DNA of 64,000 nucleotides from Comamonadaceae bacterium CD01 (GCA_002894305.1 PGEI01000001.1:16034-80033), one strand, 5' to 3'. Positions 51,933 to 60,932 are shown, numbered from the stretch's first letter. Numbers and translations: made by a program. Notes: generated by a model not told the origin, from the sequence alone.

Positions 51933-51946
51933 TTGACTACAATCAA
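51933..51946. promoter_or_regulatory. FNR box between hemN and fnr
   Basis: TTGACTACAATCAA matches the FNR consensus TTGAT-N4-ATCAA at nine of ten positions. It lies in the 170-bp divergent region. The central bases include TACAAT, a possible -10 for fnr on the plus strand, so FNR binding there could repress fnr, while it could activate hemN on the other strand. Confidence 0.8.
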
Positions 51947-52047
51947 GAACCGGCCGCTTCCTGCATGGCGGCCTGGCCCGGATCGAGAGTCCCGAGATTG
52001 TCTCCGGATTTACCCTCTGTACCTTTTTTCAGATGTAAGCTCTGACC

Positions 52048-52785
52048 ATGGGCAAGGTTTCTGCTTCTTCCAGCGCGCACGCCTTCAAAGTCGCCTGCTC
52101 CAACTGCAATCTTCGCGAGTTGTGCATGCCGGTCGGCCTGAACGACCAGCAAATGCAGCGCATCGACGACATCGTTGCGACGCGGCGCAAGATCAAGCGC
52201 GGCGGCTCGCTGTTTCGCAACGGCGAGGCATTCACCTCGCTGTTTGCCATTCGCACCGGTTTTTTCAAGACCTGCGTGGCGACCGAGGACGGACGCGACC
52301 AGGTCACGGGCTTTCAGATGGCCGGCGAGATCATCGGCCTGGACGGCATCGTCAACGACCACCACACCTGCGATGCCGTGGCGCTGGAGGATGCCGAGGT
52401 CTGCGTGATGCCGTTCGACCGCATAGAGGAACTGTCTCGCGAGGTCACACCGCTGCAGACACACCTGCACAAGATAATGAGCCGCGAGATCGTACGCGAG
52501 CACGGCGTGATGCTGCTGCTCGGCAGCATGCGCGCCGAGGAGCGGCTGGCGGCTTTCTTGCTCAACCTGGTGCAGCGCCTGCATGACCGCGGCTTCTCGC
52601 AATCCGAGTTGGTGCTGCGCATGACCCGCGAAGAGATCGGCAGTTACCTGGGCCTCAAGCTGGAGACCGTCAGCCGCACTTTCTCCAAGTTCGCCGAGGA
52701 CGGTCTGGTCGAGGTCAAACAGCGCCACGTGCGCATCCTGGACACCGACGCGCTCAAAGCCATCGTCAACAGTCAACAGGCCTGA
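52048..52785 (+). CDS. fnr: FNR/Anr family oxygen-sensing transcription regulator
   Basis: A 245-residue CRP/FNR family regulator. The N-terminal cluster ligands are Cys17, Cys20 and Cys26 (ACSNCNLRELC), and the fourth is Cys108 (HHTCDAV); together they bind an oxygen-labile [4Fe-4S]. The HTH region near the C-terminus is TREEIGSYLGLKLETVSRTF, with the ETVSR recognition helix of true FNR proteins. Under low oxygen the dimer binds TTGAT-N4-ATCAA sites. Such sites are found at its own promoter and at ccoN and uspA in this window. It is the probable local master regulator. Confidence 0.96.
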   Translation: MGKVSASSSAHAFKVACSNCNLRELCMPVGLNDQQMQRIDDIVATRRKIKRGGSLFRNGEAFTSLFAIRTGFFKTCVATEDGRDQVTGFQMAGEIIGLDGIVNDHHTCDAVALEDAEVCVMPFDRIEELSREVTPLQTHLHKIMSREIVREHGVMLLLGSMRAEERLAAFLLNLVQRLHDRGFSQSELVLRMTREEIGSYLGLKLETVSRTFSKFAEDGLVEVKQRHVRILDTDALKAIVNSQQA

Positions 52786-52812
52786 CGACGGCCAATCCCG
52801 CCACGGGCGGTA

Positions 52813-53103
52813 TTACATCGAAGAAAACTTGGCGCAATCGGCTGGACGCTGCAGGTCGGGGACAGGGCAGCGATTGAGTTCAAAGGGCGAGAGCGACAGC
52901 AGGGTCGTCAGCGCGCCCGCACCCATGATCACCAGCCAGAACACGAAGAACGCCACGGTGTAGACACCTTCGCGCGAGAGGTTCACCGGCTGGTCGAACC
53001 ACTGCAACATTTGCGGATCGACAAAAGCAAACACCAGCATTTCCAGCACGGCCGCCATCAGAAAGGCCGGCCAGACAATCCACATCAGTCGCTGCATCCG
53101 CAT
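52813..53103 (-). CDS. Small two-helix membrane protein of unknown function
   Basis: A 96-residue protein that I do not recognise. Two hydrophobic helices are clear: LMWIVWPAFLMAAVLEMLVF (about residues 6-25) and VYTVAFFVFWLVIMGAGALT (about 46-65), joined by a short polar loop containing DQPVNLSREG. The C-terminal tail FELNRCPVPDLQRPADCAKF holds two cysteines. The start at 53103 has an AGGAGA Shine-Dalgarno 7 bases upstream. It converges with fnr and lies downstream of an FNR-like site, within the cbb3 locus, so a role in respiration or oxidase assembly is plausible. Confidence 0.72.
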   Translation of the reverse strand: MRMQRLMWIVWPAFLMAAVLEMLVFAFVDPQMLQWFDQPVNLSREGVYTVAFFVFWLVIMGAGALTTLLSLSPFELNRCPVPDLQRPADCAKFSSM

Positions 53104-53200
53104 TGCATCGTCTCCTGTTCTTTGGATGAAGAGGCAGACTAGCACTGAGGCCGGCCATGCAATCCATGCATGCGCGCTAAACCATGCACGGCACTCGGAA

Positions 53201-53214
53201 TTGACCCAGGTCAC
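53201..53214 (-). promoter_or_regulatory. FNR-like half-palindrome upstream of the small membrane protein
   Basis: TTGACCCAGGTCAC differs by one base from the palindrome TTGAC-N4-GTCAA. It lies 98 bp upstream of the start at 53103. If FNR bound here and activated at -41.5, transcription would start near 53166. The site is imperfect and weaker than the others in the window. Confidence 0.4.
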
Positions 53215-53255
53215 GACAGCGCATGGTCAGAGCCCGGCGCTTGCCGCGCGCGATA

Positions 53256-53558
53256 TCAGGGACGATGTTCTCGCGGCGTTGCCGCATGGTTGCGGCCCTT
53301 GAGCGCCGGCGTCATGGCTGCCGCCTCCGCTTCCTGCTGCGCCCTGAGCGTCTGATTGATTTCCAGGCCGCGCTGGTAATAGTCTTCGCTCAGTACCGGA
53401 TCAGGGCGGCTGACGGCCAGCCACAGCGTCACGAAACCGGCGACGACGACGACGGCAGGCCCGGCGATCAGCATCCAGACCATGCCGAACTTCCACCAGG
53501 GTCGCGCCGGGGCGTCACCGGGCATCGGCCCGGGTGCAGTGGAGGGATTTGCAATCAT
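53256..53558 (-). CDS. fixH: FixH/CcoH-like cbb3 oxidase assembly protein
   Basis: A 100-residue protein with one transmembrane helix (MLIAGPAVVVVAGFVTLWLA, about residues 29-48), followed by the conserved PVLSEDYYQRGLEINQTL. This is the N-terminal half of the FixH family; the usual longer periplasmic Ig-like part is missing, so the protein is short. It follows ccoG by 29 bp and is probably co-expressed with it. FixH/CcoH helps stabilise and assemble the cbb3 oxidase. Confidence 0.82.
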   Translation of the reverse strand: MIANPSTAPGPMPGDAPARPWWKFGMVWMLIAGPAVVVVAGFVTLWLAVSRPDPVLSEDYYQRGLEINQTLRAQQEAEAAAMTPALKGRNHAATPREHRP

Positions 53559-53587
53559 TGAAGACTCCTCATCGAAACGGCGACCAC

Positions 53588-55024
53588 TCAGCGCGGCACC
53601 AGGAACACCGATTTCTCGGAAACCTGTGCCTTGCTGCCCAGCGCCTGGATATCAAAGTAAATCGTGTGCGACCCGGGCTGCGCCGAGCCGTAGGGGATGT
53701 GCAGGCGCACCGACACCCAGCGCGACTCGGCCGGCCCCAGGTCGAATTCCTGCTCGGTGGCCACTTCCAGCTCCGGCAAGCCGCGCGCCGCAATGTGGTA
53801 GCGCTGCGCGCGTTCGGTAGCGTTCATGATCTGCAGGCGGTAAACGTTCTCCAGCTTGCCACCGGCGACGATGCGCGAGAGCGCGGCGCGGTCGCGCACG
53901 ATGTCCACCTTCATCGGCGAGCGTACGACGAGACTAGCCATCATGCCAATGCACAGCAGCAGCAGCAGTGCGGAGTAAACCAGTACGCGCGGACGCAGCA
54001 CGCGCTTGATCATCTGCGACTGCGTCCAGTGGTTCTTGACTCCGTTTTGCGTGGAAAAGCGAATCAACCCACGCGGGTAGTTCATCTTGTCCATCACGGT
54101 GTCGCAAGCATCCACGCACAGGCCGCAGCCTATGCATTCGTACTGCAACCCGTCGCGGATGTCGATGCCGGCCGGGCACACCTGCACGCACAGCGAACAA
54201 TCGATGCAATCGCCCAGCCCTTTGGCCTTGTAGTCCACCGTCTTGGCGCGCGGCGCACGCGGCTCGCCGCGCTCGGGGTCGTAGGTGACGATCATCGTGT
54301 CTTTGTCGAACATCGCGCTTTGGAAGCGCGCGTACGGGCACATGTATTGGCAGACCTGCTCACGCAAGAAACCGGCGTTGCCATAGGTAGCCAGGCCATA
54401 GAACAGTACCCAGAAAATCTGCCAGCCGCCGTGCAGGGCCAGCAGCTCGCTGCCCAGCTCGCGAATAGGCACAAAGTAGCCGACAAAGGTGTAGCCCGTC
54501 CACAGCGCGATGGCCAGCCAGACGACTTGCGTGGCCGTCTTCTTCCAGATTTTCTCGAACGTCCAGCCGCTTTTATCCAGACGCATGCGCGCGCTGCGAT
54601 CGCCCTCGATTTTGTGCTCTACCCACACGAAGATCTCGGTGTATACGGTCTGTGGGCAGGCAAAGCCGCACCACAAACGCCCGGCCACGGCGGTGAACAA
54701 AAACAGCGACAGCGCCGAGATGATTAGCAGACCCGTCAAATAGATGAAGTCCTGCGGATACAGCACCAGGCCGAAGATATAAAAACGGCGCGCACCCAGG
54801 TCGAACAACACCATCTGGCGCTCGCCCCACTGCAACCAGGGCAGGCCATAGAACACCAGCTGCGTGACGTAGACCATGATCCAGCGCCAGCGCGCAAAAA
54901 TCCCATCAATGGAGCGCGGATAGATTTTTCTGCGTTTTTCGTACAGCGACACCGTCTGCGCACCAGCGGCAGGCGGCGCGGTCTTGGTAATGGTTTTATG
55001 GGGTTTACCCGGCTTTGCTTTCAT
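53588..55024 (-). CDS. ccoG: CcoG, cbb3 oxidase accessory iron-sulfur protein
   Basis: A 478-residue membrane protein with about five helices near the N-terminus and centre. Its two [4Fe-4S] motifs are CIDCSLCVQVCP and CIGCGLCVDACD. AGRLWCGFACPQTVYTEIF and REQVCQYMCPYARFQS are CcoG signatures. The C-terminal 100 residues form the FixG-type Ig domain. Known CcoG proteins reduce Cu(II) to Cu(I) for delivery to the cbb3 copper site. The start at 55024 (MKAKPGKPHK) is chosen because the family N-terminus is short; the upstream extension is unsupported. Confidence 0.93.
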   Translation of the reverse strand: MKAKPGKPHKTITKTAPPAAGAQTVSLYEKRRKIYPRSIDGIFARWRWIMVYVTQLVFYGLPWLQWGERQMVLFDLGARRFYIFGLVLYPQDFIYLTGLLIISALSLFLFTAVAGRLWCGFACPQTVYTEIFVWVEHKIEGDRSARMRLDKSGWTFEKIWKKTATQVVWLAIALWTGYTFVGYFVPIRELGSELLALHGGWQIFWVLFYGLATYGNAGFLREQVCQYMCPYARFQSAMFDKDTMIVTYDPERGEPRAPRAKTVDYKAKGLGDCIDCSLCVQVCPAGIDIRDGLQYECIGCGLCVDACDTVMDKMNYPRGLIRFSTQNGVKNHWTQSQMIKRVLRPRVLVYSALLLLLCIGMMASLVVRSPMKVDIVRDRAALSRIVAGGKLENVYRLQIMNATERAQRYHIAARGLPELEVATEQEFDLGPAESRWVSVRLHIPYGSAQPGSHTIYFDIQALGSKAQVSEKSVFLVPR

Positions 55025-55077
55025 GGCGCTACATACTTCTCTTGACCCGCACAAGCCATTACGGCTTCAACACGAAA

Positions 55078-55109
55078 GGGCCGGCGCCCTGTGCAAAGGC
55101 AGCCGGCCC
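55078..55109 (-). terminator. GC-rich hairpin between ccoP and ccoG
   Basis: GGGCCGGC (55078-55085) pairs with GCCGGCCC (55102-55109), giving an 8-bp perfect stem. It sits in the 104-bp gap between the ccoP stop and the ccoG start. Read on the minus strand it is followed by CTTTCG with no long T-run. It may attenuate or protect the ccoNOQP message relative to ccoGH. Confidence 0.5.
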
Positions 55110-55128
55110 ATAGTGCAACACGTCAGAA

Positions 55129-56055
55129 CTACTGACCCGAAGCCCCCTGGTGGGACAGTCCCCAGACATAAGCCGTCAGCACATTGATTTGGGCGTCGGT
55201 GAGCTTGCCGCCCTCGGCAATCGCCTGTGCCGGCATCTGGTTTGTCTTGCCGTTGTTGATCATGGCGACGATCGCCGCCTCGCCCCAGCCATGCAGCCAG
55301 ACATCGTCGGTCAGGTTGGGCGCACCCAGCGCCTGGTTGCCCTTGCCGTCGGCACCATGGCAGGCGGCGCAAGAGGCAAACAGCGGCTTGCCCAGCGCGG
55401 CGCGCACCGAATCGTGCGGACTGCCCGACAGGCTGAGCACGTACTGGGCGACGTTGCGCACGTCCTCGCCCGAGCCCACGGCCTCGGCCATCGGAGGCAT
55501 CACGCCGATACGGCCGTCGTGAATGGTCTGGCGAATCTGCTCGGGATCACCGCCATACAGCCAGTCGCCGTCGCTCAGATTGGGAAAGCCCTTGCTGCCG
55601 CGCGCGTCCGAACCATGGCACTGGGCGCAGTTGTTCATGAACAGGCGGTCGCCAATGGCCATGGCTGCCGGGTCTTGCGTCAGCTGCTCGGCGCTCATGC
55701 CGTCAAAGCGCGCGTACAGCGGCTGCAACTGCTCGGCCGCCTTGTCCATCTCGCGCTGGTACTCGCCAACCTGCGTCCAGCCCAGCTGGCCCTTGAAGGT
55801 ACCCAGCCCGGGATAGGCGATCAGGTAGCCGGCGCCAAAGAGCAGCGTGATGACGAACAGCCACATCCACCAGCGCGGCATGGGGTTGTTCATCTCGGTC
55901 AGGTCTTCGTCCCAGACGTGGCCGGTGGTGTTGTCGGCCGTCGCCTCGACCTTCTTGCGCGACGTGAGCCACAGCAACAAGCCACAGCCGACGATGCCGA
56001 CGATGGTGATGATGGTGACGTAGACCGACCAGAAGTTACTCGTGAAATCGCTCAT
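55129..56055 (-). CDS. ccoP: CcoP, dihaem cytochrome c subunit of cbb3 oxidase
   Basis: A 308-residue subunit. An N-terminal helix (VTIITIVGIVGCGLLLWLTS) and a second one (MWLFVITLLFGAGYLIAYP) anchor it in the membrane. Two periplasmic haem-c motifs follow: NNCAQCHGSDARG and ASCAACHGADGKG. CcoP passes electrons from cytochrome bc1 or soluble cytochromes to CcoO. Axial methionines are visible in VMPPMAEAV and NQMPAQA. It is the last of the ccoNOQP structural genes and follows ccoQ by 31 bp. Confidence 0.96.
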   Translation of the reverse strand: MSDFTSNFWSVYVTIITIVGIVGCGLLLWLTSRKKVEATADNTTGHVWDEDLTEMNNPMPRWWMWLFVITLLFGAGYLIAYPGLGTFKGQLGWTQVGEYQREMDKAAEQLQPLYARFDGMSAEQLTQDPAAMAIGDRLFMNNCAQCHGSDARGSKGFPNLSDGDWLYGGDPEQIRQTIHDGRIGVMPPMAEAVGSGEDVRNVAQYVLSLSGSPHDSVRAALGKPLFASCAACHGADGKGNQALGAPNLTDDVWLHGWGEAAIVAMINNGKTNQMPAQAIAEGGKLTDAQINVLTAYVWGLSHQGASGQ

Positions 56056-56086
56056 GGGTTCTCTCTAGTTGTGTACGTGGGAGGCG

Positions 56087-56224
56087 TCAGTCCTCGAGGA
56101 AGGGCAGCTGCGCCGCCTCCTCGAAGCGCGCGCGGTTGCGGCCCAGGTAGGCCCAGACCCCAATGCCCACGAAGCTCGCCAGCGATGCCAGCGTGACCGC
56201 GATGCGCCAGGTGGTGATGTCCAT
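56087..56224 (-). CDS. ccoQ: CcoQ, small subunit of cbb3 oxidase
   Basis: A 45-residue single-helix protein: TTWRIAVTLASLASFVGIGV spans the membrane, and a charged tail YLGRNRARFEEAAQLPFLED follows. It matches CcoQ in size, position and the R-N-R-A-R-F-E-E-A-A signature. CcoQ stabilises the complex. It lies 12 bp after ccoO and before ccoP. Confidence 0.88.
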   Translation of the reverse strand: MDITTWRIAVTLASLASFVGIGVWAYLGRNRARFEEAAQLPFLED

Positions 56225-56235
56225 GGCTGCCTCCC

Positions 56236-56865
56236 TTATTTGAGCTGGTGACCCAGCGATTGCAGATAGGCAATCATGGCGTCCATCTCGGTCTTGCCTT
56301 CCACCTCCTGCACTGCGCCGGCGATCTCCTCGTCGGTATAAGGCACGCCCACCTTGCGCAGCGCGCGCATGTGCGCCGGCATGACCGCGGCATTCACCAG
56401 GTTCTTCTCCAGCCACGGGTAGGCCGGCATGTTGGACTCTGGAACCACGTCGCGCGGGTCGTTCAGGTGGATGCGGTGCCACTCGTCGCTGTAGCGGCCG
56501 CCCACGCGGTGCAGATCCGGGCCGGTGCGCTTGCTGCCCCACTGGAAGGGATGGTCGTAGACGAACTCGCCGGCCACCGAGTAGTGGCCATAGCGCAGCG
56601 TCTCGGCGCGGAAGGGACGGATCATCTGCGAGTGGCAGTTGTAGCAGCCCTCGCGCTGATAGATGTCGCGCCCGGCCAGCTGCAGCGCCGTGTAGGGCTT
56701 GAGGCCGTCGACGGGCTCGGTGGTCGACTTCTGGAAGAACAGCGGCACGATCTCCACCAGGCCGCCGATGGCGACGACCAGCAGGATCAGCACGATCATC
56801 AGGAAGTTGTTGGTCTCGACCTTCTCGTGGGTAAAGCCCGAGGAGGTGTTGTTGGTCTTGGACAT
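56236..56865 (-). CDS. ccoO: CcoO, monohaem cytochrome c subunit of cbb3 oxidase
   Basis: A 209-residue membrane-anchored cytochrome c. The N-terminal helix ([20 protein letters not shown]) is followed by [20 protein letters not shown] with the CxxCH haem motif, and by [18 protein letters not shown]. These are standard CcoO features. Electrons from CcoP pass through this haem to the catalytic CcoN. It follows ccoN by 19 bp. Confidence 0.96.
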   Translation of the reverse strand: MSKTNNTSSGFTHEKVETNNFLMIVLILLVVAIGGLVEIVPLFFQKSTTEPVDGLKPYTALQLAGRDIYQREGCYNCHSQMIRPFRAETLRYGHYSVAGEFVYDHPFQWGSKRTGPDLHRVGGRYSDEWHRIHLNDPRDVVPESNMPAYPWLEKNLVNAAVMPAHMRALRKVGVPYTDEEIAGAVQEVEGKTEMDAMIAYLQSLGHQLK

Positions 56866-56884
56866 GTGTCAGGCTCTCCTATCC

Positions 56885-58321
56885 TCAGGCGTGCGCAACC
56901 GTGGTGGGAACGGCGATCTTCACCGAGCGCCCCGAAATGGCCGTCAGCCAGACGTTCCAGGCCATGATGACCATGCCGCCCAGGTACAGCACGCCGCCCA
57001 GGAAACGGATGACGTAGAAGGGATAGCTGGCCTTGACGCTCTCGACGAAGGTGTAGGTCAGCGTGCCGTCGGCGTTGACCGCGCGCCACATCAGGCCCTG
57101 CATCACGCCGGCAATCCACATCGCGGCGATGTAGAGCACGATGCCGATCGTGGCCAGCCAGAAGTGCAGCTCGATGGCCTTGATCGAATGCATTTTTTCC
57201 TTGCCGAACAGGCGCGGCACCATGTAATAGAGCGAACCCATCGTGATCAGGCCGACCCAGCCCAGCGCGCCTGCGTGCACGTGGCCAATCGTCCAGTCGG
57301 TGTAGTGCGACAGCGCGTTGACGGTCTTGATCGACATCATTGGGCCCTCGAACGTGGCCATGCCGTAGAACGACAGCGAAACGATCAGGAAGCGCAGGAT
57401 GGGATCTTCACGCAGCTTGTGCCAGGCACCCGACAGCGTCATGATGCCGTTGATCATGCCGCCCCAGCTCGGCGCCAGCAGGATCAGCGAGAACACCATG
57501 CCCACCGACTGGGTCCAGTCCGGCAGCGCGGTGTAGTGCAGGTGGTGGGGGCCGGCCCACATGTAGGTGAAGATCAGCGCCCAGAAGTGCACGATCGACA
57601 GGCGGTAGCTGTACACCGGCCGGCCAGCCTGCTTCGGGATGAAGTAGTACATCATGCCCAGGAAGGCCGTGGTCAGGTAGAAGCCCACGGCATTGTGGCC
57701 GTACCACCACTGCACCATGGCGTCCTGCACGCCGGCATAGGCCGAGTAGCTCTTCATCCAGCCGGCAGGAATGGCGGCGCTGTTGACGATATGCAGCAGC
57801 GCAATCGTCAGGATGAAACCGCCGAAGAACCAGTTGGCGACATAGATGTGCTTGACCTTGCGGATGCCGACGGTGCCGAAGAACACGATGGCATAGCTCA
57901 CCCAGGTGATGGCGATCAATACATCCAGCGGCCACTCCAGCTCGGCGTATTCCTTGGACTGGGTATAGCCGAGCGGCAGCGAGATGACCGCCCCGACGAT
58001 CACTGCCTGCCAGGCCCAGAAGGTGAAGCTGGCCAGCTTGGGCATGAAAAGCCGCGTCTGGCAGGTGCGCTGGACGACGTAATAGCTGGTTGCAAACAGG
58101 CCACAACCGCCGAAGGCGAAGATCACGGCATTGGTGTGCAGCGGCCGCAGGCGCCCATAGCTCAGCCATGGGATGCCGAAATTGAGCTCGGGCCAAGCCA
58201 GCTGGGCGGCGATGAACACGCCGACCAGCATGCCCACGACGCCCCAGACCACGGACATGATCGTGAATTGCCTTACGACGGAATCGTCGTAATGCTCCAC
58301 TTTCGTCGTTGATGAATCCAT
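56885..58321 (-). CDS. ccoN: CcoN, catalytic subunit of cbb3 cytochrome c oxidase
   Basis: A 478-residue protein with twelve or more transmembrane helices, the haem-copper oxidase core of the C (cbb3) family. The metal-ligand histidines are in [31 protein letters not shown] and [16 protein letters not shown]. It reduces oxygen with very high affinity and pumps protons, which fits low-oxygen growth. An FNR box with a well-placed -10 lies directly upstream, overlapping the end of ccoS. It heads the ccoNOQP operon. Confidence 0.97.
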   Translation of the reverse strand: MDSSTTKVEHYDDSVVRQFTIMSVVWGVVGMLVGVFIAAQLAWPELNFGIPWLSYGRLRPLHTNAVIFAFGGCGLFATSYYVVQRTCQTRLFMPKLASFTFWAWQAVIVGAVISLPLGYTQSKEYAELEWPLDVLIAITWVSYAIVFFGTVGIRKVKHIYVANWFFGGFILTIALLHIVNSAAIPAGWMKSYSAYAGVQDAMVQWWYGHNAVGFYLTTAFLGMMYYFIPKQAGRPVYSYRLSIVHFWALIFTYMWAGPHHLHYTALPDWTQSVGMVFSLILLAPSWGGMINGIMTLSGAWHKLREDPILRFLIVSLSFYGMATFEGPMMSIKTVNALSHYTDWTIGHVHAGALGWVGLITMGSLYYMVPRLFGKEKMHSIKAIELHFWLATIGIVLYIAAMWIAGVMQGLMWRAVNADGTLTYTFVESVKASYPFYVIRFLGGVLYLGGMVIMAWNVWLTAISGRSVKIAVPTTVAHA

Positions 58322-58349
58322 CGGTTACCTCGTTGTGATTAGCGAAAAA

Positions 58350-58390
58350 ATATTAACCAGAGACGCATCATGGTTTTTGACGAACGTCAA
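58350..58390 (-). promoter_or_regulatory. FNR-dependent promoter of ccoN
   Basis: The palindrome TTGACGAACGTCAA (58377-58390) is a near-consensus FNR box. On the minus strand a -10 element TAATAT (58355-58350) lies at the spacing expected for FNR centred at -41.5, giving a start near 58342. The box overlaps the ccoS stop codon. Confidence 0.82.
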
Positions 58391-58524
58391 TCACTGCGCA
58401 GGATGCGCTCCCCCTCCTGATCAATGTCTTCAAACTGCCCACGGTCAATCGCCCACCACATGCCGGCGATCACCAGCAGCACGAGCACGACGGACAGCGG
58501 AACCAGCAAATACAGGACATCCAT
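58387..58524 (-). CDS. ccoS: CcoS, cbb3 oxidase maturation protein
   Basis: A 45-residue protein: MDVLYLLVPLSVVLVLLVIA forms one helix, followed by GMWWAIDRGQFEDIDQEGER. The WWAI-x-x-GQFEDID pattern is the CcoS signature. CcoS is needed to insert haem and copper into the oxidase. It starts two bases after the ccoI stop and ends within the ccoN FNR box. It is too short to be caught by a simple open-reading-frame cut-off. Confidence 0.92.
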   Translation of the reverse strand: MDVLYLLVPLSVVLVLLVIAGMWWAIDRGQFEDIDQEGERILRSD

Positions 58525-58526
58525 GG

Positions 58527-60932
58527 TCAAACCCCTTGCGCGGGCACTGTCTCCCGCGCCACGTTGCCTCGCAGAGCCTGCGCGGCGCCATCACCCACCG
58601 GGCGCGCCAGGCGCGCGGCATTGAGGACGACCAGCAGCGAGCTCAGCGCCATGCCCAGCCCCGCCAGCCAGGGCGGCATCAGACCGGCAATCGCCAGCGG
58701 CACGCCAACGGCGTTGTAGCCGGCGGCCCAGCCCAGGTTCTGGCGCACGATGGCCACCGTGCGGCGAGCTACTAGCAGGGTTTGGGCAACGAGGGCGAGA
58801 TTGTCCCCTAAAACCACGACGTCAGAACGTGATTGCGCCAAAGCAACCGATTTCCCGAAAGCCAGCGACGCATGGGCAGCGGCCAGACTGGGACCGTCGT
58901 TGAGCCCGTCGCCCACCATCGCCACGCGCCGCCCCTGCTGCTGCAGCGCCTGCAGATGCTGCAACTTGTCCTGCGGCGTACAGGCGGCGCGCGCCACCTG
59001 CACACCGGTGCGCTCTGCCACCCGCTGCACGGCGGCGGCGCTGCTGTCGCCTGACAGCAACTGCACCTGCATGCCCGCCGCCTGCAACTGCGCGACCACT
59101 GCCGGCGCCTCGGGGCGCAGCGCCTCGCTCAAATCAAAGCACGCCAGCAGCCGGACCTGGCCACCGGACTCGACCGACAGATACACGCCCTGCCCCGCCG
59201 AGGACGGTTGCGCCGCGCGCACAAATACCGCGCTGCCCAGCCGCACCAGCGCCGGCTGCGCCTGACCGGGCAGCCGCGCCTGTGCCTGCAGGCCGGCGCC
59301 AGTGATCTCCTGCACCGCCTGGATCTGCCAGCCTTCAGGCTCCGCCCGAGGCAGCGCAGCCGCCACCAGCGCGCGCGAGACCGGATGCAGCGACTGGCGC
59401 GCCAGTTGCTGCGCCAGGGCCAGCGCCTGCTCCTGGCTCAGCCCGGCACCAGCGTCGACATGCACGCCCGTGACCGCCAGACGGTCATGGGTCAACGTTC
59501 CGGTCTTGTCGAACACCACGGTGTCTACCTGCGCCAACGCCTCCAGCGCCTGCAGCCGGCGCACCAGCACGCCGGCGCGCGCCAGCGAGCCGGCGGTGGT
59601 CAGCATGGCCACGGGTGTTGCCAGCGACAGCGCGCAAGGGCAGGTGACGACGAGCACGGCGACCGCGATCATCAGCGCGTGGGCCGGATCGGTGGGCCAC
59701 CACCACGCCAGCGCCAGCGCCGCCGCCAGCAGCACACCAACCAGAAACGGCCGGGCGATGCGGTCGGCCAGCTGCGCCAGGCGGGGCTTTTGCAGCGACG
59801 CGCTCTCCATCAGCGCAACGATCTGCCCAAAACGCGTCTGCTCCCCCACCGCATCCACACGAACCAGCACAGGCGCATGCAGGTTGTAGCTGCCGGCAAC
59901 CACGTGGCTGCCTTCGGTCTTGGCCAATGGCGTCGACTCGCCGGTCAACAAGGCTTCGTCCGCCTGGGTGCGCCCGCTCAGAATACGGCCGTCGGCCGGA
60001 AAAGCCTCGCCGGGCAGCACGCGCACCACGTCGCCCGCCTTCAGACGGCGAACCGCGACGCGCTCGAAGCCGCCATCGGACATGCGCCGCTCGACGCTGT
60101 CGGGCAGCCGGTTCATCACCGCCTCCAGTGCGCCTGCAGTGCGGTCGCGCAGGCGCAGCTCCAGCCAGCGGCCGGTAAGCAGGAAGAAGACAAACATGGT
60201 CAGCGAGTCGTAATACACCTCGTGGCCAAAGACCCCGTCAGGGTCGAACGTGCCCAGCATGCTGACGACGAAGGTGATCAGCATGCCCAGCGCGACCGGC
60301 AAATCCATGCTGACGCGCCGCCGCCGCACATCGCGCAGCGCGCTGGAGAAAAACGGCCCGCAGGCGAACAGCACCACCGGCAGACTGATGACCCAGGACG
60401 CCCAGCGCATCAGGCTCTCCATCTCCCGCGTCAGGTCGCCCGGCTGCGCCACGTAGGCGGGCCACGCGTACATCATGACCTGCATCATGCAGAACCCGGC
60501 CACCAGCCAGCGCCACAGCGCCTTGCGCTTTTCCTGCTGGCGGCGCGCGCGCGCAGTCGCATCCATGGCCGGCAGGGCGTGGTAGCCGGCGCGGCGCACC
60601 GCATCCATCCAGCGTGACGGCACCGTCTGCCCAACCCGCCAGACCACGCGCGCGCGCTGCGTTGCCGCGCTGACCGTGGCCGAGCGCACACCGGGCACAC
60701 GCTGCAGCGCCTCCTCGATCGTCAGCGCGCAGGCCGCGCAGTGCATGCCTTCGAGCACTACGTGCGACTCCCAATCTTGCGTCTTCGCATCACCCCCAGC
60801 CGCCAGCGGGCGGCCAAAAGCCGACCATTCCTGCGGGTCGTCCAGCAATGCCATACCATCGACACAGGCCGACGCAGAGGGGACAAAAAAATCGCCGACA
60901 TTACCAAGAATGCCGGCTCGAGTACTTGTCAT
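58527..60932 (-). CDS. ccoI: CcoI/FixI-type copper-exporting P1B ATPase
   Basis: An 801-residue P-type ATPase. An N-terminal metal-binding domain has GMHCAACALTIEEAL, followed by eight transmembrane helices. The ion motif is VTCPCALSLATPV, the phosphorylated Asp is in VVFDKTGTLTHD, and SLHPVSRAL and MVGDGLNDGPSL are the nucleotide-site motifs. CcoI supplies copper to the periplasm for cbb3 assembly. The start at 60932 is used, but an in-frame ATG at 60854 (MALLDD) is a real alternative, because an FNR box lies only 36 bp from the first one. Confidence 0.95.
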   Translation of the reverse strand: MTSTRAGILGNVGDFFVPSASACVDGMALLDDPQEWSAFGRPLAAGGDAKTQDWESHVVLEGMHCAACALTIEEALQRVPGVRSATVSAATQRARVVWRVGQTVPSRWMDAVRRAGYHALPAMDATARARRQQEKRKALWRWLVAGFCMMQVMMYAWPAYVAQPGDLTREMESLMRWASWVISLPVVLFACGPFFSSALRDVRRRRVSMDLPVALGMLITFVVSMLGTFDPDGVFGHEVYYDSLTMFVFFLLTGRWLELRLRDRTAGALEAVMNRLPDSVERRMSDGGFERVAVRRLKAGDVVRVLPGEAFPADGRILSGRTQADEALLTGESTPLAKTEGSHVVAGSYNLHAPVLVRVDAVGEQTRFGQIVALMESASLQKPRLAQLADRIARPFLVGVLLAAALALAWWWPTDPAHALMIAVAVLVVTCPCALSLATPVAMLTTAGSLARAGVLVRRLQALEALAQVDTVVFDKTGTLTHDRLAVTGVHVDAGAGLSQEQALALAQQLARQSLHPVSRALVAAALPRAEPEGWQIQAVQEITGAGLQAQARLPGQAQPALVRLGSAVFVRAAQPSSAGQGVYLSVESGGQVRLLACFDLSEALRPEAPAVVAQLQAAGMQVQLLSGDSSAAAVQRVAERTGVQVARAACTPQDKLQHLQALQQQGRRVAMVGDGLNDGPSLAAAHASLAFGKSVALAQSRSDVVVLGDNLALVAQTLLVARRTVAIVRQNLGWAAGYNAVGVPLAIAGLMPPWLAGLGMALSSLLVVLNAARLARPVGDGAAQALRGNVARETVPAQGV

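Noticed and set aside
52797..52810. Small inverted repeat after fnr as a terminator
   Set aside because: The stem is only five to six base pairs and no T-run follows.
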